From Vicia villosa (lineage: Eukaryota; Streptophyta; Magnoliopsida; Fabales; Fabaceae), in the NCBI RefSeq assembly GCF_029867415.1, contig NW_026705443.1, forward strand, positions 186,001 to 250,000: 64,000 bases of DNA, in the 5' to 3' direction. Position 1 is the first letter of the stretch, and every line of letters starts with the position of its first letter. The notes beneath the pieces were generated by a model. It ran no database searches, was not told the origin of the DNA, and saw only the letters and a list, made by a program, of their open reading frames with translations. Both the position numbers and the translations under genes were made by a program. Shown here in pieces: positions 21,594 through 30,309 of this stretch.

Positions 21594-23657
21594 ATGAATC
21601 TCGAACAATCTATCAAGGATCTCCAAGCTCAGAATGCTGAATTTCAAGCCTTGATCCTGAACTTGTCCAAAGGGCAAGATGAACTGAAAGCTCTCCTGAC
21701 TAAGAAGACGAAGACTCAGAAACCTAAAGGAGTGATCAACTTGGGAAGAAGGTTCAAAGGCCGTCCTAAGAAAGCCGAAGAAGCTGAAATCCCTAAGGAT
21801 GAGGAAGAAGAAGAGCATGATGGTGACGCTGAAGGTAATGGGGACTCTGATGGTCAAGGTGAGGACGAAGAAGAGTATCCCGAAGACGAGGATGAATCTG
21901 ATGAGAAGTATAGGCTACTGGAAGAGCGTCTGAGAAGCGTAGAAATTCAGAAGATACCTGGGATGGATTTTGAGGAGTTGGGGCTCATTCCTGGGGTCGT
22001 TATTCCTCCAAAGTTCAAAACTCCCACCTCTGCTAAGTATGATGGAATCTCCTGTCCCAAGATGCACTTGAGGTCTTATGTAAGGAAGATTCAGCCGCAC
22101 ACTGCTGATAAGAAGCTGTGGATCCACTTCTTCCAAGAGAGCTTATCTGGAACTCAACTCGAATGGTACTATCAATTGGAAAGTGCTAACATCCGTAGCT
22201 GGGAGGATTTGATGGGTGCCTTCTACCAACAATATCGATACAATTCCGATCTTGCACCAACTCGCATGCAACTACAAAGCATGTCTATGGGACCTAAGGA
22301 AAGTTTCAAGGAATATGCGCAAAAGTGGAGAGATTTAGCTGGGAGAGTTCAACCTTCTCTGACTGATAGGGAATTGGTGGACATGTTCATGGGCACACTA
22401 ACTGGGCCGTTTTATAGTCACTTGCTGGGTAGTTCCTCGTCTGGTTTTACTGATCTTATACTGACTGGAGAGCATGTTGAGAATGGTATTCGAAGTGGGA
22501 AGATTCAAGTGGGCACATCTTCTGGTACTACAAAGAAGCCATACCAAGGAAGAAATGAGTCTAATGCGGTTCAAAGCCAGAGGGGTCGTGGTAGGAATGA
22601 TCAGAATCAGTCTATTGGCGCCGTCCTCATCTCTACTCCAACATCTCAACAAGTTCCTAGACAAGAGTATCAACGCAAGAATGATAAACCAAGGCGAAAA
22701 TACACCTCGATCAGTATGCCTTTGTCTCAAGTCCTACAATATCTTTTGAAGGCTAAGCTGGTCACACTGAAAGATCCTCCGAAGTTTGTCAACACTGCAA
22801 GTCCAAATTATGATCCCAAGGCTACATGTGCTTATCATTCCAACGCTACTGGGCACAATGCAGATAATTGTTGGGCACTGAGAAACCAAGTTCAAGATAT
22901 GATAGAAGCTGGCGAGATCGAGTTCGATGCTCCCGAGACTCCTAATGTCATCACTACTCCGATGCCAAAACACGACAAGACTGTTAACGCTATCATGGAC
23001 ATTGTTTATATCCATGATGTGAGAGATTTGTCGACTCCGCTTCTTAAAATCAAGAGGCAACTGATACAAGCTGGTTTATTTCCTGGTTGTGATCCTGATT
23101 GCTATTATTGCGCACGCCTACCCAATGGTTGTGAGAATCTGAAGAGAGGAATTCAAAAATGGATGGATCGTCGTACCATCATGTTTGAAAGGATCCCTTC
23201 TGTTGAGGATTTATGCGAAGGTTTCTCTCATGGCTTGAAGTTCGAAGATGTGTCCGTAATTTCCAAAGCTCCGCTAAAAATCCCTACTAAGGCTCCTTTC
23301 AAGATTTTTGCTGAACCTCGTGTGGCTCCGATTGTTATTACTAAACCTGGTCCGATACCATACTCTTCTGACAAAGCTATCCCTTGGAATTATGGTGCTG
23401 AGGTCTATGTCCAAGGAACTAAGCAAGAACTCGAATCTGATAAAGTTCTTGAAGATACCAATCCTGGTGTGGATAATATTGCTGGGACTAGTAAAGTAAC
23501 AAGAAGTGGAAGGGTGTTTTCTCCAGAGATTTCTCCGAACACTGCTCCGCCTACTATTATTGTTACCCAAATGCTGATGCTCGTGGTAAAAGACCATTGC
23601 ATGAACCTGAGACTGTCACTGAAAATCCACCATATGATGACACAAATGAGTTCCTGA
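21594..23657 (+). CDS. gag: Ogre-A Gag
   Basis: Structural protein of the Ogre particle. The ATG at 21594 (MNLEQSIKDLQ) gives 687 codons. The N-terminal 50 residues look coiled-coil. Residues about 60-105 are very acidic, and the capsid-like retrotransposon Gag domain covers about 165-290 (GTQLEWYYQLE, FKEYAQKWRDLAGRV, LVDMFMGTL). A basic Gln/Arg-rich stretch follows, then the knuckle CAYHSNATGHNADNC (residues 412-426, C-X2-H-X5-H-X4-C). A second Cys cluster CDPDCYYCARLPNGC is at about 499-513. Similarity to the Ogre-D protein stops near 23560; the last 30 or so residues are out of frame. The protease continues in another frame, so a small indel has split an ancestral gag-pro ORF. Confidence 0.92.
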   Translation: MNLEQSIKDLQAQNAEFQALILNLSKGQDELKALLTKKTKTQKPKGVINLGRRFKGRPKKAEEAEIPKDEEEEEHDGDAEGNGDSDGQGEDEEEYPEDEDESDEKYRLLEERLRSVEIQKIPGMDFEELGLIPGVVIPPKFKTPTSAKYDGISCPKMHLRSYVRKIQPHTADKKLWIHFFQESLSGTQLEWYYQLESANIRSWEDLMGAFYQQYRYNSDLAPTRMQLQSMSMGPKESFKEYAQKWRDLAGRVQPSLTDRELVDMFMGTLTGPFYSHLLGSSSSGFTDLILTGEHVENGIRSGKIQVGTSSGTTKKPYQGRNESNAVQSQRGRGRNDQNQSIGAVLISTPTSQQVPRQEYQRKNDKPRRKYTSISMPLSQVLQYLLKAKLVTLKDPPKFVNTASPNYDPKATCAYHSNATGHNADNCWALRNQVQDMIEAGEIEFDAPETPNVITTPMPKHDKTVNAIMDIVYIHDVRDLSTPLLKIKRQLIQAGLFPGCDPDCYYCARLPNGCENLKRGIQKWMDRRTIMFERIPSVEDLCEGFSHGLKFEDVSVISKAPLKIPTKAPFKIFAEPRVAPIVITKPGPIPYSSDKAIPWNYGAEVYVQGTKQELESDKVLEDTNPGVDNIAGTSKVTRSGRVFSPEISPNTAPPTIIVTQMLMLVVKDHCMNLRLSLKIHHMMTQMSS

Positions 23658-24745
23658 AGATCATTCGCAAGAGTGATTATGATATTGTTGAACAAATGGG
23701 GCATACTCCTTCCAAGATCTCTATGCTGTCACTTCTGAGTTGTTCCAAAACTCACGCCAAAGCCATGATGAAGTTTCTAGAAGCTGCCCATGTGCCTCAA
23801 GATATCTCTGTCAATCAACTTGAGAATTGCATTGCAAACCTGACAACAGAGAACTACCTTGGGTTTTCTGATGCTGATCTGAGTCCTAGTGGAAAGAACC
23901 ATAACAAAGCGCTACACATCTCCATTGAATGTGGGGGCACTACTCTGGCCCATGTTCTAGTGGATAATGGTTCATCTCTAAATGTGATGCCCACGCTGGT
24001 ATTGGACAAACTCCGACCTGAAGGAGCTACGTTGAAATCTAGTGATGTGATTGTCAAAGCTTTTGATGGATCAATGAGTGCTGTACATGGTGAAATTGAG
24101 CTCTCGATCAGGGTAGGTTCCCAAACCTTCAATACTGTGTTCTATGTGATGGACATTCATCCTGCTTATTCCTGTTTACTTGGGCGTCCTTGGATACATG
24201 GGGCAAATGCTGTGACATCAACTCTCCATCAGAAACTTAAATACCCTGCAAAAGGCAAGATTGTTACTGTCCATGGCGAAGAAGAGTATGTGGTAAGTTT
24301 CGTGGATGAAACCAAGTATGTTGAGCTCACCATAGAAGGTTTTGAGACTCCCCGTCAAGCATTCGAGTTGGTCCCTCAAGTAATCTCTGAGACTAAACAT
24401 GTCTACACTCCTCCTAAAGTTACTAGAATTCCTCCGTCAATGGCTTCTCTGAAAGACGCTAAGGCTGTGGTAGAAGAAGGTGGCTGCACTATCTGGGGGC
24501 AACTTCCTGATATTCCTTACAAGTCCAACAAATGGGGTCTAGGCTGCACTTCTAAAGATCAGAGTGAAGGAAAACATCCTCGTCCCAAAGGTTTGAAGTA
24601 TCATTTCATCAGCAAAGGAGTCAACGCCATTAGTGAAGATGAATACAACTGCAACCTGGACAAATGGGTCTTCCCTACATCAGACAAAGGACTGGACAAC
24701 TGGGAGACTCAAGACATTGTTTCCATCTCCTATAATCAGGAGTAA
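23597..24745 (+). CDS. pro: Ogre-A protease segment of gag-pro
   Basis: Retropepsin-type aspartic protease that matures the polyprotein. It is displaced from the gag frame by an indel near 23545-23575. Homology already begins slightly before 23597, so the ATG there is probably not a true start. Residues about 110-220 form the protease fold: HVLVDNGSSLNVMP, with the catalytic Asp at about residue 123 followed by NGS rather than the usual TGA/SGA, then ILG-like YSCLLGRPWIHGA. The C-terminal 150 residues are an extension of unknown role ending NWETQDIVSISYNQE. Its counterpart in Ogre-D carries a three-unit repeat at this place. Stop at 24745; pol starts 275 bases later. Confidence 0.85.
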   Translation: MHEPETVTENPPYDDTNEFLKIIRKSDYDIVEQMGHTPSKISMLSLLSCSKTHAKAMMKFLEAAHVPQDISVNQLENCIANLTTENYLGFSDADLSPSGKNHNKALHISIECGGTTLAHVLVDNGSSLNVMPTLVLDKLRPEGATLKSSDVIVKAFDGSMSAVHGEIELSIRVGSQTFNTVFYVMDIHPAYSCLLGRPWIHGANAVTSTLHQKLKYPAKGKIVTVHGEEEYVVSFVDETKYVELTIEGFETPRQAFELVPQVISETKHVYTPPKVTRIPPSMASLKDAKAVVEEGGCTIWGQLPDIPYKSNKWGLGCTSKDQSEGKHPRPKGLKYHFISKGVNAISEDEYNCNLDKWVFPTSDKGLDNWETQDIVSISYNQE

Positions 24746-25019
24746 TCGTCGTTCTTAGTTTTATTTCTTGCTTTCCTTTATATTTCCAATTTCAATTTCT
24801 GTATTTCAATAAACGATAAACTCTAAAAGCCTTGTGTCCCGCCCGAGGCACAATGGTCCATTGTTAGGGCTTGTCATTTCATAAGCATATTTTCATTCAA
24901 TAAATCATTGGACGTTTCGTATTCAAAAATTGTGTGTTCGTTTTTATTTTCTTGCTTTACTTTTATAGCTATGTTTTCTTACACACACGCACGTACTGCA
25001 CTACAGATTCACATCCACT
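24746..25019 (+). other. pro-pol spacer, probable part of the Ogre intron
   Basis: Non-coding T-rich spacer between protease and pol. Ogre elements are known to remove an intron here so that pol is translated as part of the gag-pro protein. A candidate 3' splice site CACTACAG|ATTCACATCCACT lies about 25000-25005. The matching Ogre-D place reads AAATGCAG|ATTCACATTCACT. I could not identify the donor. Confidence 0.6.
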
Positions 25020-28000
25020 ATGGATCCTATTGATAACGACTCTGCTATTGCTAAATATGACTTTGAAAATCCGATCTACCAAGCTGAGGACGAAGGTGAG
25101 GAAGATTGTGAAGTGCCTAGAGAACTTGCCAGATTACTAGAGCAAGAAGAGAAGACTATACAGCCGCATGAAGAGCCAATCGAGATTGTGAACATAGGTA
25201 CCGATGAGGAAAAGAAAGAGATCAAGATAGGGGCTGAATTAGGGGATGTTGTTAAACAGAGATTGATCAAGATGTTACGAGACAATGTTGAGATCTTTGC
25301 TTGGTCCTATGAAGATATGCCTGGGCTCGACACTGATATTGTTGTTCACCGTCTACCGATCAAAGAAAATAGTCCCCCGGTTAAACAGAAGTTACGAAGA
25401 AGTAGACCTGACATGGCTCAGAAAATCAAAGAAGAGGTCGAAAAACAATTCAATGCTGGGTTCTTGAAAGTTGTGAGTTACCCGCCATGGATCGCCAATA
25501 TTGTACCCGTACCAAAGAAGGATGGAAAGGTCAGAATGTGTGTAGACTATAGAGATTTGAATCGAGCAAGCCCGAAAGATGATTTCCCACTACCACATAT
25601 TGATATTCTAGTTGATAGTACTGCACAATGCAAAGTGTTCTCTTTCATGGATGGTTTCTCAGGTTATAATCAGATAAAGATGGCGCCCGAAGACATGGAA
25701 AAGACAACTTTCACTACGCCTTGGGGCACTTTCTGTTACAAGGTCATGCCGTTTGGGTTGAAGAACGCTGGGGCAACATACCAACGTGCGATGGTATCTT
25801 TGTTCCATGATATGATCCACAAAGAAATAGAGGTCTATGTTGATGATATGATTGCCAAATCCAACACTGAAGAAGAACATCTAGATCACCTGCAAAAGTT
25901 GTTTGATAGGTTGAAGAAGTACAAGTTGAGACTGAATCCGAACAAGTGCACCTTTGGTGTAAGGTCTGGTAAACTGCTGGGTTTTGTTGTTAGTAGTAAA
26001 GGTATCAAAGTCGATCCTGCAAAGGTAAAAGCAATACAAGAGATGCCTGCTCCACGAAACAAGAAAGAAGTTAGAGGATTCCTGGGACGTTTGAACTACA
26101 TTGCCAGATTTATCTCCCATCTGACTGCTACTTGTGAGCCAATTTTCAAATTACTGAGAAAAGATCAAGTGGTGAAGTGGAACGACCAATGTCAAGAAGC
26201 TTTTGACAAAATAAAAGAATACCTGCAAGAACCTCCGATTATGATACCACCTGTTGAAGGAAGACCTCTAATTATGTACTTAACCGTGCTAGAGAACTCA
26301 ATGGGGTGCGTACTGGGGCAACATGACGAGTCTGGTCGAAAAGAGTATGCAATATACTACCTTAGCAAAAAGTTTACCGACTGTGAAACAAGATACTCAC
26401 TACTCGAGAAAACTTGCTGTGCTTTGGCATGGGCTGCTCGCCGACTGAGACAGTATATGTTGAACCATACCACTTTATTGATCTCTAGAATGGATCCTAT
26501 CAAATACGTGTTCGAAAAGCCTGCTCTCTTTGGACGAATAGCAAGATGGCAAATGATATTAACTGAGTACGACATCCAATATACAACTCAAAAAGCAATC
26601 AAAGGAAGCATAGTGGCGGATCATTTGGCACAACAAGCTGTGGACGACTATCAATCCATGAGTTTTGAATTTCCAAATGAAGATGTTATGTTTGTTACTG
26701 ATTGTGAAGAGCCTGGTCCGGATGAAGGACCTGAACCTGGATCCCGATGGACTATGGTATTCGATGGAGCTTCAAATGCACTTGGTAATGGTATTGGCGC
26801 AGTGATTATCTCCCCTGAAGGTGGACACACTCCATTCACTGCAAGGTTATGTTTCGATTGTACCAACAATATGGCCGAGTATGAAGCATGTATTTTAGGA
26901 CTCCGAGCTGCTATCGACCTAAGGATCAAGTTCTTAGAAGTATATGGGGACTCTGCCTTAGTCATCAGTCAAGTCAAAGGAGAATGGGACACGAAGCACC
27001 CTAATCTCATGCCTTATAAAGAAATGGTGTTGTCTTTAATTACATACTTCGAAGAGATTACTTTTGAACATATTCCCCGAGAAGAGAACCAATTAGCTGA
27101 TGCATTGGCTACTATGTCATCCATGTTCAAAGTCAGATGGGATAATGAGGCTCCTATAGTTACCATAAGAAGACATGACGAACCTGCACACTGTTACGAG
27201 ATAGCTACTGATGAGGTCGAAGAAAAGCCGTGGTTTCACGAAGTAAAAAGATACCTCGAGACCCAAGAATACCCTGAAGGGGCATCTATCAATGACAAGA
27301 AGTTCTTAAGAAGGTTCGCATCCAAGTTCTTTCTAAGCAATGGAACCTTATACAAACGCAATCATGATTCAACCCTGCTTCGTTGTGTGAACAAGAAGGA
27401 AGCTGAGGAGATCATGGAAGACATGCATGATGGTACTTTTGGAACCCATTCTAGTGGACATACTATGGCTAAAAAGATTCTGAGAGCAGGTTATTACTGG
27501 TCCACTATGGAAACTGACTGTCACCAACATTCTAGAACATGTCACAAATGCCAGATATACGCCGACAAAGTACACGTGCCTCCTGTTCCTCTGAATGTTC
27601 TGACTGCTCCTTGGCCTTTCGCAATGTGGGGCATTGATATGATCGGAGAAATTAAACCTACTGCCTCCAATGGACATCGCTTCATCCTAGTGGCCATTGA
27701 TTACTTCACCAAATGGGTAGAAGCTGCTTCCTTTGCTTCCGTAACCAATAATGTGGTGGCTCGATTCATTGAACACAATCTCATCTATCGATACGGCATC
27801 CCCGAAAGGATTATCACCGATAATGGTACCAATTTGAATAATAAGATGATTATCGAGCTCTGCACGCAATTCAATATCAAACACCACAACTCCTCTCCTT
27901 ATAGACCAAAGATGAATGGCACTGTGGAGGCCGCCAATAAGAATATAAAGAAGATCGTGCAGAAAATGACTGTGACCTACAAGGATTGGCATGAAAAGTT

Positions 28001-28478
28001 ACCATTTGCTCTTCATGGATACCGTACCTCCGCACGTACATCAACTGGGGCAACCCCGTTCTCATTAGTCTATGGTATGGAAGCTGTGTTACCGATTGAA
28101 GTTCAGATTCCATCTTTGAGGATCATGAAAGAGGCAGAGCTAGACGAAGACGAATTGATTCAGACTCGACTAGATCAGATAAACCTGATTGACGAAAAGA
28201 GGCTCGCGGCTGTTTGTCATGGACAGTTGTATCAGAAGCGTATGATCAAGGCATTTAACAAGAGAGTCAAACAACAAGTTTATCAGACTGGTGACTTGGT
28301 TATAAAGAGGATTATTCTACCACAAGGTGATCCTAGGGGCAAGTGGACGCCTACATATGAAGGACCATTCGTAATCAAGAAGATATTCTCTGGAGGAGAA
28401 ATGATACTCACTACCATGGATGGCGAAGACTTTCCTCATCCCGTGAACGCTGACATAGTCAAAAAATACTACGCATAA
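25020..28478 (+). CDS. pol: Ogre-A Pol: RT, RNase H, archaeal-type RNase H, integrase
   Basis: A complete, uninterrupted pol of 1152 codons, which copies element RNA into DNA and integrates it. RT: VDYRDLNRAS, FMDGFSGYNQIKM, MPFGLKNAGATYQ, and the catalytic YVDD at residues 273-276. The Ty3-type RNase H carries TRYSLLEKTCCALAWA. A second RNase H of archaeal type, diagnostic of the Tat/Ogre lineage, has acidic residues at about 582 (FDGAS), 620 (AEYEA), 644 (GDSAL) and 694 (LADAL). Integrase: an H-H-C-C finger from about 803, DDE residues near 873, 934 and 970 (the last pair spaced D-X35-E), and a GPF-type C-terminus (YEGPFVI). The ATG at 25020 is replaced by CTG in Ogre-D, so it may not be the true start if pol is fused to gag-pro by splicing. 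Confidence 0.96.
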   Translation: MDPIDNDSAIAKYDFENPIYQAEDEGEEDCEVPRELARLLEQEEKTIQPHEEPIEIVNIGTDEEKKEIKIGAELGDVVKQRLIKMLRDNVEIFAWSYEDMPGLDTDIVVHRLPIKENSPPVKQKLRRSRPDMAQKIKEEVEKQFNAGFLKVVSYPPWIANIVPVPKKDGKVRMCVDYRDLNRASPKDDFPLPHIDILVDSTAQCKVFSFMDGFSGYNQIKMAPEDMEKTTFTTPWGTFCYKVMPFGLKNAGATYQRAMVSLFHDMIHKEIEVYVDDMIAKSNTEEEHLDHLQKLFDRLKKYKLRLNPNKCTFGVRSGKLLGFVVSSKGIKVDPAKVKAIQEMPAPRNKKEVRGFLGRLNYIARFISHLTATCEPIFKLLRKDQVVKWNDQCQEAFDKIKEYLQEPPIMIPPVEGRPLIMYLTVLENSMGCVLGQHDESGRKEYAIYYLSKKFTDCETRYSLLEKTCCALAWAARRLRQYMLNHTTLLISRMDPIKYVFEKPALFGRIARWQMILTEYDIQYTTQKAIKGSIVADHLAQQAVDDYQSMSFEFPNEDVMFVTDCEEPGPDEGPEPGSRWTMVFDGASNALGNGIGAVIISPEGGHTPFTARLCFDCTNNMAEYEACILGLRAAIDLRIKFLEVYGDSALVISQVKGEWDTKHPNLMPYKEMVLSLITYFEEITFEHIPREENQLADALATMSSMFKVRWDNEAPIVTIRRHDEPAHCYEIATDEVEEKPWFHEVKRYLETQEYPEGASINDKKFLRRFASKFFLSNGTLYKRNHDSTLLRCVNKKEAEEIMEDMHDGTFGTHSSGHTMAKKILRAGYYWSTMETDCHQHSRTCHKCQIYADKVHVPPVPLNVLTAPWPFAMWGIDMIGEIKPTASNGHRFILVAIDYFTKWVEAASFASVTNNVVARFIEHNLIYRYGIPERIITDNGTNLNNKMIIELCTQFNIKHHNSSPYRPKMNGTVEAANKNIKKIVQKMTVTYKDWHEKLPFALHGYRTSARTSTGATPFSLVYGMEAVLPIEVQIPSLRIMKEAELDEDELIQTRLDQINLIDEKRLAAVCHGQLYQKRMIKAFNKRVKQQVYQTGDLVIKRIILPQGDPRGKWTPTYEGPFVIKKIFSGGEMILTTMDGEDFPHPVNADIVKKYYA

Positions 28479-28489
28479 AAAAGGACCCG

Positions 28490-28680
28490 CTAGGTCGACG
28501 TACCTAGGCAAAAATAAGGGCATCCCGACAAACCAAAAGGGTTTGGGCAAAAGTTAGGGATATATATAAAAAAAAGTGTACACCCGGCAAGTCGAAAACC
28601 CGAAAGGGCGACTTGGGCAAAAAAGGGTATCCTGGTAGGCTGAAAACCTGAAAAGGCAGCCTAGGCAAAAGTTAAGGATT
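28490..28680 (+). ncRNA. tandem hairpin modules after Ogre-A pol
   Basis: Two clear 28-nt hairpins lie at 28588-28615 (outer arms CAAGTCG/CGACTTG, inner CCC-GAAA-GGG) and 28636-28663 (outer TAGGCTG/CAGCCTA, inner CCT-GAAA-AGG). Two more degenerate hairpins precede them (CTAGGT/ACCTAG near 28490-28507; AAACC-AAAA-GG-GTTT near 28529-28545). Units are followed by variants of GGGCAAAAGTTAGGGA. The inner and outer arms covary between copies and with Ogre-D, which supports an RNA fold. The role is unknown. Confidence 0.65.
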
Positions 28681-29699
28681 AAAGCGTACGACTATGTCTC
28701 GTTCAGATCTCTCATCAATCAGATACATCTACAACATCAAGCTCGAAGGGCCCAGATTGATTCAATCATCTTTCTCCAACAAGCAAGGGATGAGATGCTC
28801 GAAGACATAATAGCAATAGCAGAATTGAAACTCAATAGAATTGTTTCTACATAGCTATTTGTCTTTCTTTGTTTTATTTTGTACCTTTTTCAAAAAACAC
28901 ACAATATGTTCCTTATTCCGCCTCTTCATGGCTTTTTCTTAATACAAGTTACTTTCTCTACTTCAAATTTGTCATTTCTTTTCCCAATACGCAAACGTCC
29001 AATGTTAACTTTGAACGAACATATGCATATGAACATGATTATCATTTATCTTTTCTTTCGTAAAATATCTACTAGATAGGTAGGAAAGGCGAAGAAACAA
29101 TGTCTAAAGTAACCCAGAAGTCCTTCTTTCAAAGTCAACAATCTGAAGGAATCCCCACAGAGCCAGAAGATCATATCCTCACAGAGCCAGAAGATCATAT
29201 CCCCAAAGAGTAATCATTAGGAAGATATCTTCAAGAGTTCTCATCTCGACAAAGACAGGGCTCCCCAACAGAGCTTACATCTTCAACACTACCGGTCGTC
29301 CAACATATGGCTCTTCCCCAACATGATTTATTAATATCTCTAAATCAGGGTACATCAAACTACTAATCATCCCCAAGCAGAAACCATAAATCCCCAGTTG
29401 AGCATCTTCAAGACAAGATCGGACAGTAAAATCACAAGGATACAGAGATTTACTTTCTCAATCGAGACGACAAAAAATCATATTCACATATCACATGTCA
29501 TAAACATATTCATACAATTGCATACACGTTCATACATGATACATAAAGCATCGCGACAAGTGCGTACATAACATGCGAGGTTCTCATTTATTTTGAGAGT
29601 CCCGTCACATAAACGCATTACATGCATCATGACATGGCATAAAAAACTAACTTTACCTTTTTCAGGTTACTACTGCAGTCAAAATAAACATTATCTATC

Positions 29700-30115
29700 T
29701 TCAGATCTAAGTCGATACCTTTGACGGTTCCTTAATGATCTACCTTTGGAGTTAAGTCGATACCTTGGACGGTTCCTTAATGATCCACCTTTAGAGTTAA
29801 GTCGATACCTTGGACGGTTCCTTAACAATCTACCTTTAGATCTAAGTCGATACCTTGGACGGTTCGTTAATGATCTACCTTTTGGAATTAAGTCGATACC
29901 TTGGACGGTTCCTTAATGATCCACCTTTAGAGTTAAGTCGATACCTTGGACGGTTCCTTGACAATCTACCTTTAAATCTAAGTCGATACCTTGGACGGTT
30001 CCTTAATGATCTACCTTTTGAAATTAAGTCGATACCTTGGACGGTTCCTTAATGATCTACCTTCAGATTTAAGTCGATATCTCAGACGATCTAAAAGCAG
30101 TTCCGTAAAGATCAA
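29700..30115. repeat. 45-bp tandem array, about 9 copies
   Basis: AAGTCGATACCTTGGACGGT recurs at about 29709, 29754, 29799, 29844, 29890, 29935, 29980, 30026 and 30071, spaced 45 or 46 bp. Alternate copies share TTAACAATC versus TTAATGATC variants, suggesting higher-order units. The same family is at 11288-11460. Confidence 0.93.
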
Positions 30116-30309
30116 CACTCAAACAACTACTTCTCAAACACTCCAAACATAATCTAATGCATGATTTACTGGATGGCATCCTCAAGCCAATCCCCGACAA
30201 AGGAAAATTTCTTGGTATTCTAGTGTTCAATCATCTTCCACCTTCAGATACCGACTGGCATACAAACCACTCTACATCTTCAGGTTTAAGACAATTGAAC
30301 AGGGGCAGC

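Larger units (their letters stand above)
28479..30309 (+). other. Ogre-A 3' untranslated region and PPT
   Basis: Non-coding. It contains the hairpin modules (28490-28680), a 24-bp two-copy repeat with AGCCAGAAGATCATATCC (29158-29205), the 45-bp array (29700-30115), and the polypurine tract AGGGGCAGC ending at the 3' LTR start (about 30301-30309). The PPT sequence is the same in Ogre-C. No gene is supported. Confidence 0.8.
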
